From positions 2,542,001 to 2,606,000 of the forward strand of contig CM074140.1 of NCBI GenBank assembly GCA_037178625.1: DNA of 64,000 bases. The letters run 5' to 3'. Each line of letters starts with the position of its first letter. Within the stretch, counting starts at the first letter, position 1. The position numbers were made by a program, and so were the translations under genes. Source of the DNA: Skeletonema tropicum. Lineage: Eukaryota > Bacillariophyta > Thalassiosirophyceae > Thalassiosirales > Thalassiosiraceae. Shown piece after piece: positions 21,201-31,582 of the stretch. The notes beneath the pieces were generated by a model. The model was not told where the DNA came from. It made no database searches and worked only from the letters and a program-made list of their open reading frames with translations.

Positions 21201-23463
21201 ATGGCGGAATACAGTGAGGTTACCCAGCGTAAGATTTTGTTTCAATTTGCAAAATTGTGCACCGCACAGTTTTACCAAAGAAGATGGCGGAATACACAAC
21301 TGCACTGAATTCAGTGTGAGAGACAACTTTCATCTTCAGAGCACACTTACCTTTGCACAATGTTCTGCACTGCTTCTTTCTCCTTCTTGGACGTGTGGTT
21401 CTTCTTGCTGGCGTATGCTACGACATATTTGCAAACGTTCTCAATCTCGCTGACATCGGGTTTGTCTGGATGTGACCTATAAACCAGTAGCTGGATATCT
21501 ATGTTTGCCCTCCAGGTTTGCAACAGTGTCCTACTGTGCTGACATGACTTTCGCGACTTTGTACGGCGTAGTTGGAAGTGTTCCACTCCCTTTTGATCTG
21601 TTACTATCACCGATACTTTGCTGAGTGGTTTCCCATCTGTATCACACTTGCCGTACTCTGTCTCCGTACCGTACCCAAACCTACACTCACGACGTTCGCA
21701 TTTCGTATTTGTACCAAGGCAATACACATTACAGTGGTGCACCATGCACTCCTGGCACAGCATTCGGGCGTCCTCTCCCTTATGCACGCTTTCGCAGAAC
21801 CGATGCATTAGCGGATTTGTTGAGTCGGGAGATCTGTCCGACACGTGGTTCTCATTCACTTCGACGTCGGCTGTCATGTCGAGCACATTTGTCGCGTATG
21901 TTTCCAGCACTTTGGCCTTTTCCTCTTCCGTGTCTGCTCGATAGAAGTCATTCAGATATGCCTTGTCCTTGGAAATGCCCAACAAGTGCAGATGTATCTG
22001 ACCCCTTCCTGGCGCAAATTCGACTCTTGCCCAGTAATGCTCGATACCAAGCGCGTCCTTCGCAACTGTGTCGAGAAAGACTTTCGACCTCTTCATGAAA
22101 AAATCATTGACATACACTGTGAATCTCTTGACTGATTTGGTCATGGCCTTGAAGTCGTTTTTCTGCAGCAATTCGACCTGTTTGAGATTTTGTGCAGTTC
22201 GCTCAAGGCTGATCATCAGACGACGTAGATCCGGCCACCAGTTTTCGGCACAAGATAACGTGATGAAATGGGTAGGCGGACCGTGTCCACGTGAAATATG
22301 GAAGTCAATCCACGATTCTAGCTCGTCCTGCTTCCCCCTCCAGAAACTGTCTGATCCACGTATACCCCTAGCGATGTATCGCAACTTGTTAATATAGCTC
22401 ATATCACCCTGCCTCAACTGCTGCTGCAACTCCTCCACAGTTGGTGGCATTCTCACACTCGCACCAAGGAAGTTCTTGTCTTTGTAAAAGAAATTGCCCT
22501 GGGTATTGTTCGTATGACGCTGCAGCATGTTGAAGACGTACAGGCAAAACATCTGATCGTTAATGAATCTTCCATCTTGGTACCGTATCAAGTGAGTGGC
22601 CCAGCTACGGATATCTTTGACTTTCCCACGTCTGAGATCGTACACGTCTCCAATACCGCCAGGGAAGAGCCAAGGGAATGCATTCACGAACACTTGTCCC
22701 GTCGAATCAAACTCACTGTTGATGGTTTCGATTGGTTGACATGGATTGTCGTTGGCATAATGTTGCAAGTACAAGATAAAGATGCTGGTTTAGCTAAATC
22801 GAGTGGTAATTTGAACACAATCGAATCATTCAATGGCAAAGAATACACTCACTTTATTGGCGCATTGTGGTCGATGGGAGGGAAGTTGAGGACCTTTTCC
22901 TTCTGATTCGTTGCATTGGCTATAACTTTAAATTCCTTCACGATTTTGGCCTGTTTCGAGTTCGGTAAGGTATTGTTGTAGTTCGGGTGTACTGTCTCCA
23001 TTTCAAACTCGTCTTCGTTGTTCTTGTCCTCTGGTGTACCTGTCTGATTGCCAGACAGTGTTTCTGCGGCGTCAGCCACGGCATCTCGTCTGCTGGGCTT
23101 TGTGTTCAGAGTGTATTTCTTCGCGACGTCATACAATGATCCATTCTTGATCCAATCTAGATTGGTTTCCTTAATTGTGATTCCATGATATCCACTGTGA
23201 TTAAGTTTGAGCCACTTGAGAGCCGCTATTACTTTCCTCTTGTTCACTTTGTAATGACGGCTGATAGATTCCCCCGTCACGCGGTTGCTGATATGCCGCA
23301 CAAATGTTACCATACTCGTCTCAGTCTGTGGCAATTCCATGCACATGTTATTTATATCCTGAGGAAAGCACACGCAATGACCGTTAATGCCATAGATACC
23401 ATCCTTGATGTGCATCGACGGAATCATGGGCGAACACCTCCGAATCAGGAGCTTCTCTGACAT
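18253..23463 (-). CDS. RepHel: Helitron HUH replication initiator fused to PIF1-like helicase
   Basis: The exons, transcribed right to left, are 23463-22853, 22784-21351, 21091-18979 and 18864-18253, with GT-AG introns of 68, 259 and 114 bp. The joined 4,770 nt is an exact open frame of 1,589 codons. Residues about 5-60 (RRCSPMIPSMHIKDGIYG) match the Rep N-terminal DUF6570-like region. The Helitron-like HUH domain has FITLSCAENWWPDL near 377 and the metal-binding GRGQIHLHLLG (His 468, His 470). The paired catalytic tyrosines are in CKYVVAYASKK (Tyr 657, 661), after a Cys-rich zinc region. The helicase has Walker A GMGGCGKS (1014-1021), Walker B VDERS (about 1095), GDDYQLPP (about 1136), motif V AITIHRCQG and motif VI YVATSRGKT. 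It nicks and unwinds donor DNA for rolling-circle-type transposition. No frameshift or stop was seen, so it may be functional. Confidence 0.88.
21166..21276. promoter_or_regulatory. Two Helitron palindromes inside the Rep-helicase intron
   Basis: Two copies (21166-21193 and 21249-21276) of GCAAAATTGTGCACYGCACAGTTTTACC lie 83 bp apart inside the 259-bp intron that separates the Rep and helicase exons. The centre reads TGCAC-GCA. An intronic location argues against a simple terminator for these two. Confidence 0.7.
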
Positions 23464-23584
23464 TTTGAATTACCCTCTTCCCTATTCCTACATTGCGTAA
23501 TTGTTCAACACCAAGCGCATCCTGCAACCAGCACGTCACAAAAAGTACGATGTGCGGTAATGATACACGACAAGCTGGTGGATT

Positions 23585-23612
23585 GGTAAAATTGTGCAGT
23601 GAGCAAATTTAC
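23585..23612. promoter_or_regulatory. Helitron palindrome upstream of RepHel
   Basis: GGTAAAATTGTGCAGTGAGC then AAATTTAC, an imperfect inverted repeat about 125 bp upstream of the RepHel start. Confidence 0.6.
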
Positions 23613-24116
23613 TTATTGTGAGTTCGTGAACGTGAAAGTGATAATGTTAATGTTGTAGAGATACAGCACAGACACAGACACAAAAACAAAAGAACTCAGC
23701 ACAGGAACAGGAACAGCTTTTCTGAGAGCAAAACTCACTAGGTTTGGTCTTAGGCCCAACTTGGTTGCTTTGCCTCGGCGGCGTAACAACTGCGTGTAAA
23801 TTGTTTGCAGCATGTTCGTCTTGCTGTTGTTTCTGTGGCTGAGCACAGTTTGTGTTCGTGACTAGGAGATCGTCAGCCCTGTATGAGTGAGTAGAGAGTA
23901 TGCAAATCGGGATTGGATTCAACATGACTGGTAAGTTGCAAGAAACGACAGATACCAGATGATGCTTCAGCAAAAAGTAATCACGGCACAGAAATAAATA
24001 ACCCCATACGAGCAGGGTTAAGCACTAAGTATCAGATTCTCACCTGAAGTCTTTTTTGACCTCACTATCCTTGGTCCTGCAAAGTTGAGAGTATGCAGGT
24101 CGGGATTGGATTAATT

Positions 24117-24144
24117 GTTAAAATTGTTCACTGCACAGTTTTAC
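24117..24144. promoter_or_regulatory. Helitron palindrome downstream of the accessory exon
   Basis: TTAAAATTGTTCACTGCACA then GTTTTAC lies about 40 bp downstream of the accessory exon end. It belongs to the same family as the sites at 18227, 21166, 21249, 23585 and 25340. Confidence 0.6.
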
Positions 24145-24184
24145 GAACTGTTCATTAACCCAATATAGGGTTAAATGTAGGCAC

Positions 24185-24886
24185 TCACCCCGATTTCACA
24201 TTTTTGTCACATTTTGGATCGGTCATCTCCAAGTTCTCTCGATCCATCAACAAGTTTACCACTCTTGCAATCAGTTCATCTTTGGTTAGACCAAAATTAG
24301 AGCCACCGAGCTCGACCAGGATCATCTGTAAGCAGAAGACATTGAAGACATCCAAAGCGGTAGACAGCAATTGTGACAAAGGAAGGCTATCAAGCTTTCT
24401 ACTCTCACTCTCACCGACAACAAATGATGCCATGGATCGAAAGATAGGATCGTTTGTGCGGATGGTAGCCCAAGGATAATCATACCATTTCCAGTTACAA
24501 GGAGAAGATGAAGCCTTCATCGAAACATGTCCCCGCTCCAGTCCGCTGTGAGACAACTCCGTCAAAGTAGATGAGGTCGAAGCATCAGCCGACTTCGAAG
24601 AACATGCGCGACGCTTAAGCCCACAAGGTTGACTCAACAAGCAACGAAGAACCTTGCCATCAGATCCAACAGTTGAAGTCGCGGCATCGGCATCAGTCTC
24701 CTGCTCCTGTCCCACATGAGATAACTCCGTCGAAGTAGACGATGCCGCTGCATCAGATGACTTTGAAGCACTTGCGCTTGCCTGCCACTTAAGGCCGCTA
24801 GGATTACTCATCAAATAACGAGAACCCTCGCAGTTAGATCAAACAGTTGAAGTCGCGGCAGCAGCATCGGTATTGCCAATTATCAT
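24185..24886 (-). pseudogene. Helitron accessory protein, A-type, with early nonsense codon
   Basis: From ATG 24886 the frame begins MIIGNTDAAAATSTV, then TGA (24841-24839), then continues open to 24185. The opening aligns with the intact A' accessory start (MKFGNTNPVISTVGSNG), so the TGA replaces a Gly codon by one base change. An internal ATG at 24814 could rescue a 209-aa product. The N-terminal half holds repeats of an STVGSDGK...GLK.R unit rich in Ser/Ala. The C-terminal domain (W-ATIRTNDPIF... LL-AL-V... IL-EL... KDELIARVVNLL) is shared with accessory proteins at 33281-34061 and 38065-38576. The last segment loosely resembles a SAP DNA-binding motif. Function unknown. A GTGAGT after the final Ser codon suggests further exons. 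Confidence 0.6.
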
Positions 24887-25445
24887 GATTGCGTAATAAG
24901 ATTGATAAGAAGTAGAGAGGTTTACATACACCAATACTTAATGAACGCGATGTACAAATAGATCGACAGCGACGGACAATGTGCACCGAAGCAATTTTGG
25001 TTGACCACCGAAGCGAAGCAGGAGGAACAATGCTGTCAGAGAGAGAAAGAATAAAGACATGGATAGACGGAGAAATAATTGTGTATACCAATTCCGACAA
25101 ATTTTTGTCTATTGAATTTGTCACAAACGTGACACAATATCGATGAAAATGCGTGCGTACGTCTCACAGACAAATGAGAACCAACAGCTCAGGTGTAATG
25201 ACGTGTTGTTGAAGTTGAAGTGACACAGACGTGGCAAAATCCAAAAAAAAAAGATGCGCCGGAGGTGGAGAATGTCAGTTTTGTCATTTCCGCGAAGAAG
25301 CTCGAGAAATTGTCAATCACGAGAAAGACAATTTGAATTGGTAAAATTGTGCACAACACAATTTTAGTAAATACTCAAGTAATTATCTAACATCACAACA
25401 AACCAGAACATCACCGTCCACCAAATACACTACGTCTATGACGTC
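24887..25445. other. 5' region of Helitron A upstream of the accessory gene
   Basis: Probably the promoter region for the minus-strand accessory gene. It holds palindrome 25340-25369. No supported coding frame. Confidence 0.45.
25340..25369. promoter_or_regulatory. Helitron palindrome near the 5' end
   Basis: GGTAAAATTGTGCACAACAC then AATTTTAG. The arms are 10-11 bp. The A' and A'' copies have a longer version at 35258-35294 and 54239-54275, with outer arms AATTGGTA and TACCAATT. Confidence 0.65.
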
Positions 25446-25464
25446 ATTGCAGAGCAACTTTATA
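25446..25464 (-). promoter_or_regulatory. Iteron-like TTGCTCTGCAA repeat in the Helitron A 5' region
   Basis: On the minus strand this reads TATAAAGTTGCTCTGCAAT, a TATAAA followed by a TTGC-TCT-GCAA palindrome. The same 19-bp sequence recurs near the 5' end of every Helitron end here. It may be the core promoter or a Rep-binding site. Confidence 0.6.
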
Positions 25465-25537
25465 GCCGGATTCCGTTGTAAAAAGACTAACAAACCAAAG
25501 TGCAATGGCCAACTACAAAATGACACAATACTCGACA

Positions 25538-25616
25538 GGCCCCGAGGGCCCGCGCTGATCCCGCCACAGGCACCACCACACTACCACGCTCGCCACATTC
25601 TGCGCGCCCCTGTTTA
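25538..25616 (-). other. 5' terminal segment of Helitron A with subterminal inverted motif
   Basis: GGCCCCGAGGGCC (25538-25550) then 66 bp to the terminus CCCCTGTTTA. The end is identical in A' (35466) and A'' (54047). Confidence 0.85.
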
Positions 25617-25939
25617 TTTGGAGATGGTAGCCGCTCACCCTGAGGCCGAATATAATTGTGAGACAGTAGAGATGGTCCTGTTGCAGCATCATCATTAATA
25701 TTTCCCCGACGACGTGCGGAGGTGACAAGAGGATTACTACTCTGGATACGCCGTGGATGAACGCTTTTTTCAAGGCGGCCGCCAACGGTGAGGTTGATGT
25801 CAAATGTTCCATCAGTATGGACACGGGAGACATAGCCAGTCCCCCCTTCACTATCAGGGCAATCGTATCTCCTCTCCCCTTCGATCGTCAGAAGGGCGCC
25901 GACGGTCACTACGGATGGTATCGATGAAAGAGGCAGCAT
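25617..25939 (-). pseudogene. Mariner-like transposase, N-terminal part
   Basis: This open frame encodes a small beta-rich domain (GALLTIEGERRYDCPDSEGG, then GYVSRVHTDGTFDINLTVGG) often found at the N-terminus of stramenopile transposases, followed by a Ser/Asn-rich linker. The frame runs into the Helitron end at 25616. Joined to 17732 downstream it continues without a stop for about 55 codons until the first frameshift. The start ATG at 25939 is the first plausible one; upstream could add residues. Confidence 0.65.
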
Positions 25940-26328
25940 GTTTCGGCTGTAGTAACGGAAGGCGTTGAGAGGAAGACCCTTGCAATCCCACTAGCATTAC
26001 GGGGGGGAGACGGTGGTGACATCAGCCGTAGCCTCGTAGCGACCACGATAGACATCATCAACTCGGCGGTGGTGCAACCAATTATTATTATTGGTCAGCA
26101 ACGAGCGTTTTCTATTGGAATAGTAGAAGACGATAACAGCTATCAACAATAGGCTGTCGGGCAGGTAATATTATTGCCGGCCTTTATTCCCCACCCTCCT
26201 CCCGATTTTCAATCGACCCGCTTCGCATTATTACTACCGCATTATCTGATTCTGGGGTGGTGACAATAATATTAATTAATACTTCAACTATTAATTATTA
26301 TGGAGGGGTCGGACCAACAACGCCATTT
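25940..26328. other. Spacer between transposase remnant and zinc-finger ORF
   Basis: AT-rich with ATTATT runs. No gene or terminal repeat recognised. Confidence 0.4.
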
Positions 26329-27731
26329 ATTATGGCATCCACCGGCGGAAACAACAACAACTGTTACGTCGGACCACAAGAGCCCCCCTCCTTCCACGAT
26401 GCGTCCTCCGATGACACCTGCGATCGAAGCAAGCACTTGATGCCGTCATGGTGTTACCGGATACGCCACGGGGGGGGGGGGGGGGTGCTGCAGATCCTGG
26501 TATTGTTGCTGCCTGTCAAACGATCCAGCACACACTGTCTGAAATTGAGCATGAGCTCAAGCACACAATGTCTGTACTTGAGCATCAGTTCAAGGAATTC
26601 AGGCAGTCACTAGAACGCTCTGCAGCATCCGACTCTGATGATGCGGATACTGCTGTTGCAGTGACCACAGAGGAAGTTTCAGCATCTATTACGGAGCGGC
26701 CTACCATTACAACAACCCCTCCTCCCGATCCTGATAACCCATATTCAGATTGGGACCCGCGCCATGCCCCAAGGAACTCATATTTCCGAGAGGCTAAGCG
26801 TCGAGCGATTCAGGAGGAGGTCGCCTCCATCACATTACAGAGATGGCTCACCAGAAGAGTATTTATTCGAAACATCAATCGCCATCTCTGTCGTCGGTCT
26901 CATACCAAACAATTATGTCGGGGGGCTTCTTCTTATGCAAAGGAATTAGCCTCTACTGGCAGAATTAAGAGCCCGGCACCCGCACCATCAAACAATAATT
27001 CAACACCACCTAGTCCACGAATGCAACGCTACCCAACAGCAGAAGAAACTCATGCATTCCGCCACCGTGGCCTTCCTCTTCCTACCCTTCCCACAAAGAA
27101 GAAGAAGAGGCGGAAGCGCTACAAACGTTGCATTCGTCCTCCTCCACGAAATAGGAAGTCTTCGTCGACTTCCTCACTCACATCTCGTCTCACATCCCTC
27201 TGCCACGTCAAACATCCAACAGAGGGGTGCAGACTCTGCCCTGCATTCTTTCATCATCAGAAAGACTTGGAGGCCCACCTCTTCCATGTGCATGGTGAGA
27301 CGAGATGTTTGGACAAGGTAACATCTACGGTCGAGACCGCACCCGTCTCTCCTGTAGATGCTGTTCTTCCTCGAAATCCTTGTTCACCCACCCCATCACC
27401 CGCTCAACCTTCCTCAACAACACACTGTCCCAACTCATCGAATACCAACGGCTTGGGACGCCAGAAGGATAGGGTACCTTCGACGGATGAGACACCACCT
27501 GTCTCAGCCGCCGATGCCAATCTACCTCAAAATCCCTATCCGCTTCAACATGTATCTGACCTCCTATCTCAGTTACAATCTGCCCTCCAGCAACTCCCAG
27601 CAGAAACATACGTTGCCGTCGATAAATCGTTTCTCTCACCCAAGATTTTGGACAAGATGGTTGCAATTGTTACTGTTATGCTTGATTTCTTCAAAGATCG
27701 AGCCTGGGGAGCTGCATCACACCCTGATTAA
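26329..27731 (+). CDS. Zinc-finger ORF, possibly a retroelement ORF1; G16 tract near start
   Basis: The main frame (26448-27731, 427 codons) has a coiled-coil-like segment (about residues 25-55: QTIQHTLSEIEHELKHTMS), basic and proline-rich stretches, and one C2H2 finger near residue 265 (CRLCPAFFHHQKDLEAHLFH then VH; C-x2-C-x12-H-x4-H). Such a layout occurs in ORF1 or N-termini of non-LTR retrotransposons, but no reverse transcriptase follows, so the assignment is tentative. An upstream ATG at 26332 opens another frame that meets this one at a run of 16 G (26470-26485). A change in G number would fuse them into one protein. Confidence 0.45.
26470..26485. repeat. G16 homopolymer
   Basis: Sixteen consecutive G on the plus strand inside the zinc-finger ORF. 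It is prone to slippage and assembly error and may form a G-quadruplex. Confidence 0.85.
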
Positions 27732-28267
27732 TACCATCAACAACCATACACCTATTTTGCGCAGAGGTTCGTATTGGGTTTTACTATCTGTTACGTCTTA
27801 TAAGTGGGATCGTATTGGGCCGTCTTCAACCAAACAACGTTGATATTTATTCTCTGCAAACCCATGGTTTACTCTTCTTCTCGGAGTACTCGGATATGAC
27901 CCTTTGGGGTAAACCATTTGGAGCACACTTTGATTCCATCTCTTTTGGATGATTCTAAGCTTCTGTTTTTCTTTTTCGAAAGAGATTTGTTAGTCCTTTT
28001 TTGAGCTTCTTCGGCTTCTGTTCTTCTTCCCTGACACACATCTCCTGTGTTTCTTCTTTCTCCACTTGAGCCTCGTTTCACCTGAGCTCTCAAGTGTGGG
28101 GTGGTGCCAGGATCTGGTCTGTCATGGTCCGTAGTGTAGCCTGTAAGCTAGCTCACTTGTCTTCTTCTCCTTCTGTTGTCCTCTCCATGTCGTGCCCTCT
28201 AGTAGCACGCGTGTAGATATCCGTAAGTAGTGTATGTGAATGTAGGGTGCTGAGACTTCGAGTTAAC
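27732..28267. other. Downstream of the zinc-finger ORF, no supported gene
   Basis: A 74-codon minus-strand frame (27869-28093) is Lys/Arg/Glu-rich without a domain. The region is TTC/CTT-rich on the plus strand. Nothing else was supported. Confidence 0.4.
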
Positions 28268-28812
28268 CTCTAACTTCTCGACTCTCGACCGTCAAAACGG
28301 GTCCTCTGAGACGACAAAAAAATAACACGGCGGCCGCTACGGTAATCACGCCGCTGCCGAAATAGACCAACTTAATCATCGACCTACCGGCCGATCGATG
28401 GCTGAACGTTACTATGGATTACTATGATCATGTTATCGTGCTTAGATGCAGAAGAAACGGCCATTAAGGTGTTCAATAACCCCTGTTCAGCGGCCGGCGA
28501 GCGCCAAACATCGCCGTTATAAATCGTCGCCATTCTGCCTCTCCTCGGTGAATTTGGCAGCTGCAAGGGCTTCAACACTTACATAATAATCCATAGTAAA
28601 TATCAGCCACCGATCGGTCGATAAGTCGGCGATTAACTTGGTCTATTTTGGCAGCGGCAATGTTCATCATGGTTGTCGGTTAGTTATTTGCCATGGAGCG
28701 GCGCGGGTGGTCTCCTGTCATCGATCGCGTGGAAAGCTAGTGAGGGTTTCGACACGCGGGCATTATTTTTGGTCAAGTCAGAGGACCCGTTTTGACGGTC
28801 GAGAAGTTAGAG
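28268..28812. mobile_element. Foldback element with long imperfect inverted arms
   Basis: The ends CTCTAACTTCTCGA and TCGAGAAGTTAGAG are followed inward by CCGTCAAAACGGGTCCTCTGA-type arms, and a second pair (CCGCTGCCGAAATAGACCAA near 28350, its inverse near 28640). A 7-bp CTCTCGA repeat is present only on the left. Flanks GTTAAC and CTTTAAC hint at a TTAAC duplication, but the right side carries two extra bases, so the family is unassigned. Confidence 0.65.
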
Positions 28813-28825
28813 CTTTAACAGAAAA

Positions 28826-29314
28826 TTTTGCCTTATGATCGTTTCTATTGCATACGGATACGACAAACGTGAAGTGGGATGCAGATCTAGGAAGACTTCG
28901 ATGTTGATGAGGTCTTCGGTCGAATTCGAGCATGACAACCGCCGCGGATTTACGTATGATCGGGAGATAGAAGGAACTAAGGTGTACACGGATCACTCAA
29001 GATCACTGTTGAGCGTACTACTCGACTAACGAAGTATTTTTCATTTGTAGACAGTGTGGCATCAGCCAACGGTTCCAACAAAGGGTTCTAAGTATTCAAC
29101 TTAACTAATTTTTCATTCTCGACTTGTGTCATGGTCGCGTTGTCGAGTGATGATGGATTTTGCTTCCTCAATCTTTGGCGGTGATGGATTTCTCGTAAAA
29201 TCACTGACGCACTCTGAAACAAAGGTCCCGTCTCTAAAATATCTATTCCTAAAATAGTGCCGATGACGTTGCGTTCATACATACGTTCGTACACAAAATC
29301 GTACTAACGTAACA
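28826..29314 (-). repeat. 3' LTR of element 1
   Basis: It matches 53676-54046 plus 57976-58092 almost throughout (about one indel seen). On the minus strand it starts TGTTACG and ends GGCAAAA, so it lacks the canonical final CA. Confidence 0.85.
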
Positions 29315-29423
29315 CTCCCCAACCAACAAAATAGGCACGAGCTCCCCATATTTCGCTCCCCATATTTCTTCCCTATTGACAAATCGTCAAGTTAGTCAAC
29401 GTGGTGCATGGACTCTTGAGGGT

Positions 29424-31582
29424 TCATATAGAAGGATCGAATAAATTCTTCCTCAATAGCAGCTGGTACAAACGATGCGGTATCATGTTCAGATTGGTCT
29501 GTAAAAGATCTGCTGGATTTTCAAAGAAAGGATTAGTTGAGTCTTCCAAAGAAAAAGGAGAAATCGGAGGAGGAGAAATTGCAATTCCCATATTTGCACC
29601 AGAGTCCACGAGCCCAGTACGGATCAATTGGATGGTTCTTTCGCACATGTTTCTCGAAGGATCAGCAATAACACGTTCAACCACACGATCTGGATAATGA
29701 GATGATTCAACTAGATCGTCACAGAAATAGCTACTCTCGATATGGTCTGGATGAGATACGACTGTCGTTGCATTTCTGAAGAAACTCTCATTGACGTTCT
29801 GCCCATTGAAGGATACAGGTTCTTGGTCATAAGCAAATGGATTGTACTCCAGGGAAGAATTCACACTTCCGGAGGTGCCAGGGCGGTTGCTATCATACTT
29901 GGATGGGTCCCAGGGAGATGCGCATGTGATATCCACACGTGGCAATGAGTCGAGATCTTCTTCAGAAGGATACGTCATTTCGACGAAAGGCAATCCTTGT
30001 TCAAAAGTAAGAGGTAGTACGTGTCCTCGAGATGTAACAACGCATTGTTCACCTGAAAGATTAGTTGGAATATCGCATACACGACAACCACCATCAAGTA
30101 GCTGGATCTTGGAGTGCACCGTAGGACCTTGTCGTAGCTCCCCATATTCATGGAAGATTAGAAGAACTGTCTCCCCTCTTTTTGTCATTGCTTTCGCAGC
30201 AAAGGTACCAATCCTGATTGCTTGGATATTCATATCACCAGCAGTATTGACGTTGATGTACCGAGATGGATATACATAACGTAAACGTCTTAGCTGTGCA
30301 GGATTTGCAAGACCTGTGTTCGCACCACCATCCACAAGACCTAGACTAGAAGCACATGGCTCCCCGAAAGAAGGGAAGGAAGTAATTCTCGTAGGAACCC
30401 CGGAAGCTATCGCCATGGAAACAGATCTTGGTTCAGCAGAGAGTATCCCAAACACATCAGGAAACGCAGCATCATACAAAGTTTCTCGTACGTTGATGTT
30501 AGTTGCAAAGGATGACCGTGCCATAGATACATTCCTTGTGGACGCATTAATAGGAACACGTTCGGTGGCAGACCGGTTGTCAGATGACATAAGTCTAGCA
30601 GGAACGAATGGATCCATTCGAGATAGGTCACGTCGAGCAGACGAGGAAGGTGGAGAAAGTCCTGGTGGTCCATCATTTTCTTCATTGGCACTAGCTGCCC
30701 TAGCACGCATTGCCTCAATAGCCGTGAAGTTAATCATCCGATCCTCGGTGTTCTCAACGGACTGGATTTGTTCAAGTTCAGACAAATTAGTCCTCGTATT
30801 TCTTCCTGCAATGCCTACTCCCGGCAAACGATGTTCTTCAGTTCCAGAAGGTGGGGAATTGGACTGTCCAACTAAGGAAGTCATGATTAGTTCTCGGTAC
30901 TCAATTGGAAGAGTAAGCCAAATCTTCTTCACCTCCTTAGGAAGTTTCGAAAAAGTAGCCTGCGGTAGATATCCACTCCTTCGCTCCTCTCCTGCGTTCA
31001 CTAGATACGAAGCCTCCATTGCTGCAAGGACCCTATCAGACGGAGTTTCAAGAATTCCCACATTAGCATCATAAGAAAAATACTCATATGGATCAATATC
31101 CCAATCCAAAGCTGCCTGATTGACTTTCCTCCTGGAGTTGAGTACAGTCGTCTTGAACTCAGCATCTATTTGTTGAGCTTGCCTATAATAGAAATCAATC
31201 TTGGCACTTGGGGACCGAATCGAATTGACAGTGGAAGTAGCGGTGGAAGAAACGTTGATCGTATCCTCTTGAATATCAATTAGTTTCTTGATGTCTCGAA
31301 GTTTATCAATAGATTCGATGAAACACTCGAAATGCATGAGCATTTGATTCCCAAGGATCTCCTCTCCATTCTTGCAGTAGTGATTGTGCTCGATGATCCA
31401 TCCCTTGAATTGCTCGATCTCTCGGGCGAGTCCACGATGATTAAGAGGAATCTGGGATTTGCAGATGATTCCGAAGAGGTACTTGGTACGAGTGATGGCA
31501 GACATGTCATCATCATAATGGGCCTGAATAGCTTTCCAAGCACTCGCTCCATCCATAGTATCACCGAATTCCTTGACGATAG
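29424..31582 (-). pseudogene. Element 1 gag-protease, C-terminal part
   Basis: This open frame continues the gag split by Helitron A' (N-terminal part 35467-36552). The junction reads NEGI/TIVKEFGDTMDG and aligns with element 2 gag (NEGLTIVKRHTKEMDG). It contains the gag-like region LAREIEQFKGWIIEHNHYCK, the IDFYYRQAQQIDAEF helix, and LPGVGIAGRNTR. A retropepsin-like motif LVDGGANTGL lies near 30340 and a second, LVDSGANMGI, near 29605, close to the C-terminus. No reverse transcriptase, RNase H or integrase follows. Gag packages RNA in virus-like particles and the DxGA motif suggests self-processing; both are inferred from the LTR-element context and the motif. Confidence 0.75.

Larger units (their letters stand above)
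23464..24184 (-). other. Gap between RepHel and the accessory gene; possible extra accessory exons
   Basis: It contains two palindromes (23585-23612 and 24117-24144). A possible small exon near 24060-24092 (flanked by TTTGCAG and GTGAGA) would extend the accessory frame with GPRIVRSKK. A Gln-rich segment (about 23750-23870) in an open minus frame could be a further exon. These splice calls are inference. Confidence 0.4.
17733..25616 (-). mobile_element. Complete Helitron A (7,884 bp)
   Basis: The left end starts TCGGCCCTCGGGGCC and the right end is CCCCTGTTTA. The inverse motif GGCCCCGAGGGCC lies 66 bp inside the right end (25538-25550), an asymmetric terminal inverted repeat as in Helentron/Helitron2-type elements. 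The RepHel gene is on the minus strand, so its 5' side is at 25616. Boundaries are fixed because excision restores the transposase reading frame; there is no target duplication. It carries RepHel (intact by sequence), an accessory gene (with a nonsense codon) and repeated 28-bp palindromes. Confidence 0.9.

Noticed and set aside
29842..31074. Long plus-strand frames opposite gag 1 (145 and 252 codons)
   Set aside because: Antisense shadows of the gag frame, with no independent domain.
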